DNA from: Prevotella sp.
GTDB taxonomy: Bacteria; Bacteroidota; Bacteroidia; Bacteroidales; Bacteroidaceae
Direction: 5' to 3'
DNA: 64,000 bases
NCBI GenBank assembly: GCA_022641735.1
Contig: JALCDQ010000003.1
Coordinates: 1 to 64,000, forward strand
The notes under the pieces were generated by a model, which ran no database searches, was not told where the DNA came from, and saw nothing but the letters and a program-made list of their open reading frames with translations. Of the stretch, positions 18,405-27,388 are shown in pieces. Numbering within the stretch: the first letter of the stretch is position 1; each line of letters begins with the position of its first letter. A program made the translations under genes and the position numbers.

Positions 18405-18989
18405 ATGAAGATAAAGAATATATTACTCATCATCCTATTCGCTTTATTGTCAATGCCTTCTGCAAATGCGCAGACACCCGTTGCCAACCGCATTAAAGCG
18501 GCTATTAAGCATTTGCCAAAAGATGCTGAAGTGGTAGCAAAATATACTGACAACGAGCGTCACAGCCTCTATTATGTGCAGAATAATCGTCTTTTTTGCT
18601 TTGATGTCCTTAAAAACAGGAATGCAGAAGTTGAAATTCCAGGTAATTATCTGAAAATTCTTGACTATTTCGTAGTCAATAATGGCAAGATGCTCTTTAT
18701 CGCTGTCGATCGTGGAACATTAAGTAAATCGTATGCTACCGACGGCCAATGCCTCTATGCGCTTAATCCTTTGAAGCATAGTATTAAAGAGGTGGGGTCA
18801 GGATATTCTATCGAGAAGACAACCATCAAAGGCGAAGATTGCTTTGCAGTGAAGAAAGCATCCCGCTGCTTAAACCCTAGCGCCGACCCATCAAGGCAAC
18901 AATGGATGGCTCAAGACCATTATTATGACCTGACGGGCGATGTCATTTATGCAGGGGATGAATTCAAAATCAAGATTGAAAAGCGGTAA
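18405..18989 (+). CDS. Exported protein of unknown function
   Basis: I do not recognise this 194-residue protein. It has a clear signal peptide (residues 1-22, LLIILFALLSMPSANAQ, cleavage likely after ANA). The mature part is mostly beta-strand-like with alternating hydrophobic and polar residues and a mid-protein stretch ILDYFVVNNGKMLFIAVDRG. Cys residues near positions 66, 112, 147 and 155 could form disulfides. It is probably periplasmic or surface-attached. It has its own strong promoter and ends 21 bases from a convergent outer-membrane receptor gene. Confidence 0.7.
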   Translation: MKIKNILLIILFALLSMPSANAQTPVANRIKAAIKHLPKDAEVVAKYTDNERHSLYYVQNNRLFCFDVLKNRNAEVEIPGNYLKILDYFVVNNGKMLFIAVDRGTLSKSYATDGQCLYALNPLKHSIKEVGSGYSIEKTTIKGEDCFAVKKASRCLNPSADPSRQQWMAQDHYYDLTGDVIYAGDEFKIKIEKR

Positions 18990-19010
18990 GAAGGTCTTTC
19001 TCTGTTGATT

Positions 19011-21551
19011 TTATTTCATGATGGCATTGCGGATATTCGTGTCTATATCTTCCTTATCATGCGAGGTCTTACGTCCGAAATCAAAGGTATAAGCCACTTT
19101 GATGCATGCCGAAGCCTGATTGCTCTTCTCATACATTCTGCTTATATCCCGATAAATGCCATTCACCGCATTGCTATAAGTGCATTTCCTCCCTGTGAAA
19201 GGACTTTTGACACCCACCTCAATATACCAGTTGCCATGCTTCCAATTTGTTGAAAAAGAGTATGACGCTGGCGTCCGCAAGTAAGAGTCGTTATTTTCCA
19301 TGTCTAATTGTTGCGTGACCGTCTTAGCTGAAAGATTGAAACCGAAATCACCCAAATAGTAAATAACCCTTGCAGAAAGGCTTAATGCTCCAAGATTATG
19401 GGCATAAACGCCTGTTATCTGATAATAATCATAAGATGCAGAAGCCCTGAGACGCAAGTTGCTGGTGGGCTTATAGGAAGCGGAGAGCTGCGCTTGCCAA
19501 TCATGATAAATACCATCATTAATAAAGGACATAATGACCTTATTGCCTTCCGTGAAGAAATAGCACTTCGCCAAATTGAGGATGCCCTCCCAGCCGATGC
19601 CTGCATTAAGTTGAAATTTGGGCGTTGTAAAGGTATAAGAGAAGTCTGACAACATGAAATCACTCTCTTTGAGTTCAGGATTTCCTCGTTGTGTCATCAT
19701 CGAATCCATTACTTGGTCAACCTTATTGACTAATTGCATGTTCATGGTCAGATTGCCTTTGCTTAAGAAAACTCCGAAATGATGCTTCTCATTGGCTTTG
19801 TAACTCATCTGGCAAAATCCCCACGGTTTGACGTATTGCCATCTTTTCTCCCCATAATTGCGGAAAGTCTGATAGTCAATACCTATCTTTCCCAAAAGCA
19901 TAAACTTGTCTGTCCAACTCTGCTCATAGTGCAAAGCCATGATATTCTCGGAAGTCCAAAAGTGATTCCAATAGGTTTTAGTGCCTGCATAATGGTCGTT
20001 TGTGGCATTAAAACTGGTCGTCAAATACGCTCCAATCTGATTATGATGATTGAGTTGAACGTAATAATTGCTCTCCAAAGAAAGACTCAGCAGGTTTTCC
20101 TTTACGTTTGTCTGATAAAGATAGTTGCCCTCATGATAGTTTCGGTCATATTTATTGTAGCTGTAAGATGAAATAAGCTGAGCATCAAGCTGTTGCTTTG
20201 GAGTAAGCGCAAAGTCCCCATAGAGAGTCATAGAGGGTTGCAGACCTCGCTCACTTTTACGATTGAGGGTATTGATGGGCATTCCGTTATCATAAATAAT
20301 TGATGAACGGTCAGTATTTTCAGGTGTTCCCGCTCTTGTCAATCCCCATTTCCCCAATAGCGTACGCTTATCGGTAATATGGCGGATACCGACTTGCATA
20401 TATTCCGTATTTGTCTTTTCCTTTGATAACTGAACATCTGTCTGTTTCCTTACCGTCTTATCGGAAATGTCATATTGTTCCTCATCGATTCCATGAGATT
20501 TTGCATCAGCATACGAAGCACCACCATAAAAGGTATATTCTGTATTCTTATGCTTCCATTTAGCTGCTACATTACCTTCACCTTTGCGATAGCCCACATT
20601 CTCCATGGCGTCCATTGAGACATATCCTCCCGTCGTTTGCGGGCGTGTAATGAAGTTGATGACAGCCTTTTCTCTTGCAAATTTACCCGTAGGCATATCT
20701 ATATATTCCACCCTAGCTATATCTTTTGGCCTCAGATTCTTTACATCCCTGTATTCCGCTTTTACACTATCTACATATACAGACACATTGCCAAAGACAC
20801 TCGTAATAGTGCCCGTCTCCGTATTCACTTCCACTCCAGGAATCAACATTTGGGAAAGCAGGTCATAGCCAGTATAGGAATGCCTCACTTGTTGCTTATC
20901 GGGAATGACCACAATACGGTCGGATTTTCGGGTAAAGGTTGAGCCTTTTACCGTCACTTCTTTTAAATTGTTGGCCGAGGCATGTAATCGCAATGTACCT
21001 AAATCATAACTTTGAGGATGTAAATAGAGGGTCTGATAGCCAATATAAGAAATCTTCAACAGAGCAGGATGCTGTTCGCAAGGAATCGCAAAATAGCCAC
21101 TTTCATTCGTCACCCCACCATTTACATAAGAAGAGTCTTTGACATTCAACACCCTTATATTAGCGTAAGCCACGGCTTCTCCATCTCCATCAACAATCCG
21201 ACCTTGATATTTATGTGCTGTTTTCTGAGTGCATTCCACGTAAATTGCATCTGGCAACACTCCTCCCTGCTCATCTGTTGTCTGCTCCTTGACCTTCATG
21301 CTGATAGGATAAAAGCCTATTACTTGACGGATAGCATCAGGAATGCTTTTATTATACACATTAGTGGTTACATGAAAGTCTTCCAATTCATCATAGATGA
21401 AGTTGATAGTGTATTTAGAAGACACTGAACTTAGATAGCGCAAAGCGTCTGACATGGAGACATTCACAAATTGATGGCTGATCTGCTGAGCACTTATAAA
21501 CATACTAATGCTTAACAGAGACAAGATTATAAAAAACTTTCTCATTTGCAA
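19011..21551 (-). CDS. Outer-membrane beta-barrel receptor with STN and carboxypeptidase-like domains
   Basis: The 846-residue protein begins with a signal peptide (to about residue 21, ISMFISAQQ). A secretin/TonB short N-terminal (STN) domain follows (about 27-90: MSDALRYLSSVSSKYTINF), then a carboxypeptidase-regulatory-like beta domain (about 115-195: YQGRIVDGDGEAVAYANI), a plug (about 200-310: LKEVTVKG, DIARVEYIDMPTGKFA) and a C-terminal barrel like the outer-membrane beta-barrel family of TonB receptors. An STN domain usually links such receptors to a FecR-type anti-sigma factor, and here the anti-sigma and ECF sigma genes lie directly upstream, 6 bases apart. The ligand is unknown; no SusD partner is present. 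Confidence 0.85.
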   Translation of the reverse strand: MQMRKFFIILSLLSISMFISAQQISHQFVNVSMSDALRYLSSVSSKYTINFIYDELEDFHVTTNVYNKSIPDAIRQVIGFYPISMKVKEQTTDEQGGVLPDAIYVECTQKTAHKYQGRIVDGDGEAVAYANIRVLNVKDSSYVNGGVTNESGYFAIPCEQHPALLKISYIGYQTLYLHPQSYDLGTLRLHASANNLKEVTVKGSTFTRKSDRIVVIPDKQQVRHSYTGYDLLSQMLIPGVEVNTETGTITSVFGNVSVYVDSVKAEYRDVKNLRPKDIARVEYIDMPTGKFAREKAVINFITRPQTTGGYVSMDAMENVGYRKGEGNVAAKWKHKNTEYTFYGGASYADAKSHGIDEEQYDISDKTVRKQTDVQLSKEKTNTEYMQVGIRHITDKRTLLGKWGLTRAGTPENTDRSSIIYDNGMPINTLNRKSERGLQPSMTLYGDFALTPKQQLDAQLISSYSYNKYDRNYHEGNYLYQTNVKENLLSLSLESNYYVQLNHHNQIGAYLTTSFNATNDHYAGTKTYWNHFWTSENIMALHYEQSWTDKFMLLGKIGIDYQTFRNYGEKRWQYVKPWGFCQMSYKANEKHHFGVFLSKGNLTMNMQLVNKVDQVMDSMMTQRGNPELKESDFMLSDFSYTFTTPKFQLNAGIGWEGILNLAKCYFFTEGNKVIMSFINDGIYHDWQAQLSASYKPTSNLRLRASASYDYYQITGVYAHNLGALSLSARVIYYLGDFGFNLSAKTVTQQLDMENNDSYLRTPASYSFSTNWKHGNWYIEVGVKSPFTGRKCTYSNAVNGIYRDISRMYEKSNQASACIKVAYTFDFGRKTSHDKEDIDTNIRNAIMK

Positions 21552-21557
21552 GCAGAT

Positions 21558-22211
21558 TTATTCTACGGTCATAATCTGGCCATCAAGATTAATATGAAAC
21601 TTCTCAAAATTATTCAATTGGTCCACTACGGTCGCTATACCTAATGACTGATCCCACTTATAGAACAAGCGTAATTTGCAGACATTCTGATGCTGATACT
21701 TCACCTTTATATTATAATAAGCGGCCATATCATTGAGTATACTCTCCAAGGGAGTATCATCATATTGCTTGATAACTGGAATTTTGGCAATAACCTTTGT
21801 TGTATCAGCTTTTGAAGAACTCTTAATTACGCCTTTGTCAATCGTTGCAACAGCTTTGATTTCCTGCTGGACAGGCTTTCTATCTTTAATTAAAGAAAAG
21901 ATAGCTGCATAGGCAATGCCGGATATAAGAAAAACTCCTATGATGGTTGCGGCAATCTTAAACCTTTTAAGAAGGTGTCGATTTTTATTCAAGCGACCTT
22001 TATCAGCATGTTTTTTCTCAATTTTTGCCCATTCTTTTTCTATGGTTTCTTGTGAAATATCTTTATTATTCAAGGCACTATCTGTCTTTGACATGAGCTG
22101 ATAATATTCTCTGCAATCATCGTCATTGAGTATTTCCTCCCACTGAGTTTCCGAATATTGCTCGGGATGCTCCATCATCTTTATAAGCTGTTCAATCTTA
22201 TCCATTTTCAT
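21558..22211 (-). CDS. Short membrane anti-sigma factor (DUF4974 type, no FecR core)
   Basis: The 217-residue protein has a cytoplasmic N-terminal part (about 1-80, acidic and helical), one membrane segment (about 85-105, IAATIIGVFLISGIAYAAI), a linker and a C-terminal domain like DUF4974 (YDDTPLESILNDMAAYYNIKVKY onward). The central FecR beta domain common in these proteins is absent. It likely sequesters the sigma factor encoded just upstream and receives a signal from the STN receptor downstream. The frame is open back to 22355 inside the sigma gene, but the ATG at 22211 (overlapping the sigma stop by 14 bases) or at 22205 fits coupling and family N-termini. Confidence 0.75.
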   Translation of the reverse strand: MKMDKIEQLIKMMEHPEQYSETQWEEILNDDDCREYYQLMSKTDSALNNKDISQETIEKEWAKIEKKHADKGRLNKNRHLLKRFKIAATIIGVFLISGIAYAAIFSLIKDRKPVQQEIKAVATIDKGVIKSSSKADTTKVIAKIPVIKQYDDTPLESILNDMAAYYNIKVKYQHQNVCKLRLFYKWDQSLGIATVVDQLNNFEKFHINLDGQIMTVE

Positions 22212-22701
22212 TTTGCTTTTTAAGGTAATTGCGTAATACATCAAGAGCTTTGTGCAAATGCTTATAAACGGCAACCTCACTGATTTTTTCTCGCCGCGCA
22301 ATCTCTTTATATGTGAGACGCTCATGGTAATGAAACAATAAGATTCGTCGGTCATTTTCAGGTATTTCTGCTTCGATGCAATGACTGATATTTTCCAATT
22401 CAGCCTCTATGCTTTCAATGGGACTAATGTCGGTCTGTATATCCAGAAGATAAAGCCGTTGAATGCGCTGTTGTAGACTTTTATTGCGGATGATATTCAG
22501 ACAGCGGTTGCGCACACTCGCCATTAGAAACGCCTTTTCCTTATCAGCCTCCAAATTGCTTTCCCGATCCATCAATTGGACGAAGATCTCGCTTATCACA
22601 TCCTTGCTTTCACCATCATCATGGAGAAATATCATTGCCAAACGATACATCTCTTGATAGTAGCATCGAAACAATTGCTCAATTCGTTCTTTTTGTATCA
22701 T
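22198..22701 (-). CDS. ECF-type RNA polymerase sigma factor
   Basis: The 167-residue sigma-70 family protein has region 2 (about 8-75: IEQLFRCYYQEMYRLAMIFL, DVISEIFVQL) and region 4 (about 110-160: IPENDRRILLFHYHERLTYK, ISEVAVYKHLHKAL helix-turn-helix). It is first in a leftward sigma/anti-sigma/receptor unit, the classical cell-surface signalling order in Bacteroidetes. Its targets probably include this unit; none can be proved from sequence. No TAnnTTTG box is obvious upstream, consistent with an alternative promoter. Confidence 0.9.
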   Translation of the reverse strand: MIQKERIEQLFRCYYQEMYRLAMIFLHDDGESKDVISEIFVQLMDRESNLEADKEKAFLMASVRNRCLNIIRNKSLQQRIQRLYLLDIQTDISPIESIEAELENISHCIEAEIPENDRRILLFHYHERLTYKEIARREKISEVAVYKHLHKALDVLRNYLKKQNENG

Positions 22702-22799
22702 ATCACTTCATAATACACATGAAAATGGATTTTCCTAACTTGAACGAACAACTATTTTATAAAAAACAACATAAAAAGGTATACAGGCTCATATTGCCT

Positions 22800-23645
22800 T
22801 TACCTGACTGTAATATGAAAACAGCCCTGATGTACTTCATATTTCACATAACAGCGATTCTGCTTGTGCATATCATTTAAAACCTCGCTGAGAATCCATT
22901 TGAGTGTATCGTTACGAACCTTATGGAGATTCTCGCCAGGGGCTTCTACGGTCTTATATCGATTATATGCAACATCAAACGTGGTACCATACATGTGGCA
23001 ACTATTTTGAGTTGCATTGCTGTTATGGCTGCGCAACTTGCTCACATCCGACTGGGTGCGCATCACACTAGTAACAATGATTTTATGGAGTGGAACTCCC
23101 TTGATAGCAAGACTGTCATAAAAATTACGGCCAATATCTTGCAGAAGATTGGAGGCACTGGGCACTAAATAGGGTATTGAGTACCGAGACCTATCGATAT
23201 AATAATAAGGATTAGCCCCAACATAAACCAATTCAGACTTGCGGCTCTCTGCATCATTGCGGTCTTCAACAGGCCGAACGCCTTCTCTTTGGGCAGCTAT
23301 CAACTGTACATCATTTTGATCTGGAAAGGTGCGTTCAAAGTTAGGAACACTAAAAATGCGATTCTTTACAAGGGTACCATCAGAATTGAAAAATTTTGAC
23401 GATGCACCATTCTTAAGAGGAATGATTGTATCGATGGGCAAAAATTTCACTTCCTTTGTTTTAGCTATGGTATCTCTAAGTGCGGAGTCTTTTGAAATTG
23501 CTTTAGATGAAGCCTTTTGGATGCTGTCATTCTCCGATTTCTGTTTACTCGTATATGCCACTTGTGGAAAGACGCAACGCACCATTCCGAGAATAATCAC
23601 TACAATAGCAAATCCCTGTAAATATCTTTTCTTAGTTATTTTCAT
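22800..23645 (-). CDS. DUF5715 protein, putative zinc peptidase related to M15
   Basis: The 281-residue protein has an N-terminal hydrophobic segment (about 10-27), a charged low-complexity stalk and a C-terminal domain with SCHMYGTTFDVAYN (about 217-230) and EVHQGCFHITVR at the very end (270-281). The first matches the SxHxxGxAxD zinc site of D-Ala-D-Ala carboxypeptidases (M15, VanY/DacY); the second can supply the last His ligand and the catalytic Glu. A cell-wall peptidase role is inference. It has its own promoter, divergent from phoH. Confidence 0.75.
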   Translation of the reverse strand: MKITKKRYLQGFAIVVIILGMVRCVFPQVAYTSKQKSENDSIQKASSKAISKDSALRDTIAKTKEVKFLPIDTIIPLKNGASSKFFNSDGTLVKNRIFSVPNFERTFPDQNDVQLIAAQREGVRPVEDRNDAESRKSELVYVGANPYYYIDRSRYSIPYLVPSASNLLQDIGRNFYDSLAIKGVPLHKIIVTSVMRTQSDVSKLRSHNSNATQNSCHMYGTTFDVAYNRYKTVEAPGENLHKVRNDTLKWILSEVLNDMHKQNRCYVKYEVHQGCFHITVR

Positions 23646-23793
23646 TACAATTCATTAAATATTATGAGTATCATAAAATACTTACACATCTTGTTTATAA
23701 GAGCTACAGCGAATTCTTCAATAGAAAGGTAACAGCATCTGAGAATCTGTGCCTCGAATGAGCATCTCACCATAGTTTCACTTAATTTTGAGG

Positions 23794-23801
23794 CAAAGGT
23801 A
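23794..23801 (-). promoter_or_regulatory. -7 box of the DUF5715 gene
   Basis: TACCTTTG on the minus strand, divergent from the phoH -7 box 44 bases away. It leaves an untranslated leader of about 140 bases with no recognisable RNA motif. Confidence 0.4.
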
Positions 23802-23844
23802 ATAAAAAGTTGAGAGTTTATTATAAATTGTCGCTGCTTTTTTG

Positions 23845-23852
23845 TAATTTTG
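23845..23852 (+). promoter_or_regulatory. -7 box of phoH
   Basis: TAATTTTG ends 21 bases before the TTG start of phoH, which supports that start. Confidence 0.45.
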
Positions 23853-23873
23853 CACAAAATTAAATGGTAAAAA

Positions 23874-24845
23874 TTGATAGAGAAGCATTTAATACTCGAA
23901 GAAATCGACCCAGTAGTCTTCTATGGAGTCAACAATGATCATCTGCAGATGATTAAATCGTTGTTTCCAAAGTTAAGAATCATTGCCCGTGATAACGTAA
24001 TCCGTGTTATAGGCGACCAAGACGAGATGTCGAAAATGGAGAAAGATGTGGAAGCCATGCGCCGCCATGTCCTCAAATACAACTCTCTGAATGAAGAAGA
24101 CATCCTTGACATTGTGAAAGGCAAACAAACAAAGGCTGAGGCGATAAAGGGTGTTATTGTTTATTCTATTTCGGGTAGACCTGTGAAGAGCCGCTCTGAA
24201 AACCAGCAGAAACTTATCGATGAATTTGTGAAAAACGATATGATATTTGCTGTAGGACCAGCAGGAACAGGAAAGACCTATTTGAGTATTGCGCTTGCTG
24301 TAAAGGCTTTGAAGGAGAAGACAGCAAAGAAGATTATTCTTTCTCGCCCTGCTGTAGAAGCTGGAGAGAAATTGGGATTCCTCCCTGGAGACATGAAGGA
24401 CAAGATAGATCCCTATCTCCAACCGCTCTATGACGCATTGGAAGACATGATTCCAGCTGTAAAATTGCAAGATATGATGGATAAGCATACCATACAAATT
24501 GCACCTCTCGCCTTCATGCGAGGCCGCACATTGAGCGATGCAGTCGTCATTCTCGATGAAGCGCAGAATACTACTCCCGCTCAGATTCGTATGTTTCTCA
24601 CTCGAATGGGATGGAACACTAAGATGATTATCACGGGAGATATGACCCAAATTGACCTTCCACACGAGCAGAAAAGCGGATTAAGAGAAGCTTTGAGAAT
24701 ACTCAGTGGTATTGAAGGAATTTCTGTTGTGGAATTCAACAAGAAAGATATCGTCAGACATAAACTCGTTACGCGCATTGTAAACGCCTATGAAGCCTAC
24801 GATAAGCAAATAAGTTCCGAAAAAGATATTGAATTTAAGGATTAA
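23874..24845 (+). CDS. PhoH-family ATPase
   Basis: The 323-residue protein is a cytoplasmic P-loop ATPase of the PhoH/PhoL type: Walker A GPAGTGKTYLS (about 132-142), VVILDEAQNTTPAQIRMFLTRMG (Walker B and sensor) and the family motif RGRTLSDA. Family members are linked to RNA metabolism and ribosome maturation. The start is TTG: a stop codon lies two codons upstream in frame and the next in-frame ATG is 26 codons in, which would remove the conserved N-terminus IEKHLILEEIDPV. It heads a run of rightward genes (purC, menaquinone methyltransferase, aroE, purM) with gaps under 80 bases. Confidence 0.9.
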   Translation: MIEKHLILEEIDPVVFYGVNNDHLQMIKSLFPKLRIIARDNVIRVIGDQDEMSKMEKDVEAMRRHVLKYNSLNEEDILDIVKGKQTKAEAIKGVIVYSISGRPVKSRSENQQKLIDEFVKNDMIFAVGPAGTGKTYLSIALAVKALKEKTAKKIILSRPAVEAGEKLGFLPGDMKDKIDPYLQPLYDALEDMIPAVKLQDMMDKHTIQIAPLAFMRGRTLSDAVVILDEAQNTTPAQIRMFLTRMGWNTKMIITGDMTQIDLPHEQKSGLREALRILSGIEGISVVEFNKKDIVRHKLVTRIVNAYEAYDKQISSEKDIEFKD

Positions 24846-24859
24846 AATAACATAAAGCA

Positions 24860-25810
24860 ATGAAAGCATTAACAAACACCGATTTCCATTTTGATGGACA
24901 GAAAAGTGTTTATCACGGCAAAGTCCGCGATGTGTACAACATCAATGATGACCTTATCGTAATGGTCGCAACTGACAGAATTTCCGCCTTCGACGTAATT
25001 CTGCCAAAAGGTATTCCTTTCAAAGGACAAGTGCTTAATCAGATAGCTGCCAAGTTTTTGGATGCTACCAATGATATTTGCCCAAATTGGAAACTTGCTT
25101 GCCCAGACCCAATGGTCACTGTTGGATTGAAATGTGATGGATTCCGTGTTGAGATGATTATTCGTTCTATCTTGACGGGGTCTGCATGGAGAGCCTATAA
25201 GGATGGATGTCGGGAGCTTTGCGGAGTAACTTTACCTGAAGGAATGAAGGAAAACCAGCGCTTTCCAGAGCCTATCGTCACTCCTACCACTAAGGCTGAC
25301 TCTGGTCATGACCTCAATATTTCTAAAGAAGAAATCATTGCACAGGGTATTATGTCTGCTGAAGATTATGCCATTGTGGAGCAATATACTCGCCAACTTT
25401 TCAAGCGTGGCCAAGAGATTGCTACTAAACAAGGCTTAATACTCGTAGATACTAAATATGAATTTGGTAAGCATGACGGCAAAGTTTATCTTATTGATGA
25501 GATTCATACACCAGATTCAAGCCGTTATTTCTATGCTGATGGCTATGAAGAGAAGTTTGCAAAGGGTGAGCCACAGAAACAACTTTCCAAAGAGTTTGTA
25601 CGTCAATGGCTTATCGAGCATAACTTTATGAATGAGCCAGGACAGAAAATGCCTGAAATTACAGATGAATATGCAGAAAGCGTAAGTGAGCGATACATTG
25701 AGCTTTATGAGCATATCACTGGCGAGACCTTTGATAAAGCTGCTGAAGAAGGCGACATTGCAGCACGCATTGAAAAGAATGTGAAGGAATATCTTGCACA
25801 CAATAAGTAA
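24860..25810 (+). CDS. purC: Phosphoribosylaminoimidazole-succinocarboxamide (SAICAR) synthase
   Basis: The 316-residue enzyme joins aspartate to CAIR with ATP in purine synthesis. Seen are the N-terminal [20 protein letters not shown] and [11 protein letters not shown], then the substrate loop [15 protein letters not shown] and the ATP-site [13 protein letters not shown]. The length is that of the longer type (about 310) rather than the short E. coli form (237). It starts 14 bases after phoH. A second purine gene (purM) follows at the end of the same run. Confidence 0.96.
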   Translation: MKALTNTDFHFDGQKSVYHGKVRDVYNINDDLIVMVATDRISAFDVILPKGIPFKGQVLNQIAAKFLDATNDICPNWKLACPDPMVTVGLKCDGFRVEMIIRSILTGSAWRAYKDGCRELCGVTLPEGMKENQRFPEPIVTPTTKADSGHDLNISKEEIIAQGIMSAEDYAIVEQYTRQLFKRGQEIATKQGLILVDTKYEFGKHDGKVYLIDEIHTPDSSRYFYADGYEEKFAKGEPQKQLSKEFVRQWLIEHNFMNEPGQKMPEITDEYAESVSERYIELYEHITGETFDKAAEEGDIAARIEKNVKEYLAHNK

Positions 25811-25889
25811 GTAATATTGTGGCCCTTGGTAGAGAATGACTCATAAGAATCTTCAAAGCCAAAGGCCTATAATCCAAATGCAATCAAGG

Positions 25890-26624
25890 ATGTATAAGCA
25901 AGAAGAGATATTGCCTTATGGCGGCAAGGAAGAGAAAGGTAAGCAAGTAGAGGAATTGTTTGATAACATTGCTCCCACTTACGACACCCTCAACCATCAT
26001 CTTTCTTGGAATATAGACAAGGGCTGGAGGCGAAAAGCCATCAGCCAACTTGCTCCATATTCGCCACAAAGCATCTTGGATATTGCCACAGGAACAGGCG
26101 ACTTCGCCATTCTCTCTGCTGAAATGCTACATCCGCAAAAGCTTATAGGTGCAGATATCTCTGAAGGCATGATGGAAATAGGCCGTCAGAAAGTGGAACA
26201 AAAGCACCTTGAGGATATCATCAGTTTTCAGAAAGAAGACTGTATGGCGCTCTCAATGCCTTCAGAAAGTTTCGATGCAGTTACTGCTGCCTTCGGCATC
26301 CGCAATTTTCAGGACCTTGATAAAGGGCTTTCTGAGATGTGCAGGGTATTGAAACCAGGTGGTCATCTGAGTATTGCTGAACTCACAACTCCAGTAAGTT
26401 TCCCTATGAAACAACTCTTTTGGCTCTATAGTCACACGTTCCTGCCGCTTTATGGCAACATCATCAGCAGAGATAAAGGGGCTTATAAATACCTCACTTC
26501 TACCATTGAAGCTTTCCCGCAAGGAGAACTTATGATGGAGATTCTCAAGAAGGCAGGGTTTAAAGAGGCCTCCTTTAAGCGCTTGACTTTCGGAATATGT
26601 ACTGTATACATGGCAACTAAATAG
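25890..26624 (+). CDS. menG: Demethylmenaquinone C-methyltransferase
   Basis: The class I SAM-dependent methyltransferase (244 residues from this start) performs the last step of menaquinone synthesis. Evidence is the N-terminal family motif [19 protein letters not shown], the SAM loop [11 protein letters not shown], the UbiE signature RVLKPGG and the C-terminal [13 protein letters not shown]. The frame is open to an ATG at 25836, but homologues begin near [11 protein letters not shown], so the ATG at 25890 is preferred. It fits the Na+-pumping NADH:quinone reductase further right, which needs a quinone acceptor. Confidence 0.93.
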   Translation: MYKQEEILPYGGKEEKGKQVEELFDNIAPTYDTLNHHLSWNIDKGWRRKAISQLAPYSPQSILDIATGTGDFAILSAEMLHPQKLIGADISEGMMEIGRQKVEQKHLEDIISFQKEDCMALSMPSESFDAVTAAFGIRNFQDLDKGLSEMCRVLKPGGHLSIAELTTPVSFPMKQLFWLYSHTFLPLYGNIISRDKGAYKYLTSTIEAFPQGELMMEILKKAGFKEASFKRLTFGICTVYMATK

Positions 26625-26631
26625 TGATATT

Positions 26632-27384
26632 ATGGATAAATACGGACTTATAGGATTTCCACTGGGACACTCATTCTCAATCAGTTATTTCAATGAGAAG
26701 TTCCAAAACGAGAATATAGATGCAACTTATGAGAATTTTGAGATTCCTGACATCAGTAACCTCACTGAGATCCTTGACTCCAATCCGAATTTGAAAGGAT
26801 TGAATGTCACGATTCCTTATAAGCAACAGGTCATGAAATATCTCGATTCCATCTCACCTGAAGCCCGTGCCATAGGTGCTGTAAACGTGATTAGAGTCAC
26901 TCATTCGGGCAACAAAATAATGCTCAAGGGTTTTAACAGTGATGTTATCGGTTTTGCAAAGAGCATTGAAGCTTTGCTCGAACCTGCACATAAGAAAGCC
27001 TTGATATTGGGGACTGGCGGTGCTTCTAAAGCCATCAACTATGGCTTAAAGTCATTGGGGCTTGAGACACTGTTTGTCAGCAGGTCTGAAAAGCCAAATA
27101 CTATTCAATATGAAAAGATAACTCCGGAAATCATCCACGACTATAAAGTCATCGTCAACTGTACCCCTGTAGGTATGTATCCACATGCTGACGAGTGCCC
27201 GAATCTACCTTATGAGGCTATGGACACTCACACCTTATTATATGATCTCATTTATAATCCTGATGAGACACTCTTCATGAAGAAAGGCAAAGAGCATGGC
27301 GCCACCGTAATCAACGGCTTGGAAATGCTCTTATTGCAGGCTTTTGCCTCATGGGAATTCTGGAATGGAAAAGAACAAAAATAG
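26632..27384 (+). CDS. aroE: Shikimate dehydrogenase
   Basis: The 250-residue enzyme reduces 3-dehydroshikimate with NADPH in the aromatic amino-acid pathway. The substrate-binding N-terminus YGLIGFPLGHSFS, the catalytic Lys in LNVTIPYKQQV, the glycine-rich loop ILGTGGASKA and the C-terminal INGLEMLLLQA are all present. It lies 7 bases after menG and 4 bases before purM, so it is translated as part of the same unit. Confidence 0.95.
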   Translation: MDKYGLIGFPLGHSFSISYFNEKFQNENIDATYENFEIPDISNLTEILDSNPNLKGLNVTIPYKQQVMKYLDSISPEARAIGAVNVIRVTHSGNKIMLKGFNSDVIGFAKSIEALLEPAHKKALILGTGGASKAINYGLKSLGLETLFVSRSEKPNTIQYEKITPEIIHDYKVIVNCTPVGMYPHADECPNLPYEAMDTHTLLYDLIYNPDETLFMKKGKEHGATVINGLEMLLLQAFASWEFWNGKEQK

Positions 27385-27388
27385 AATT

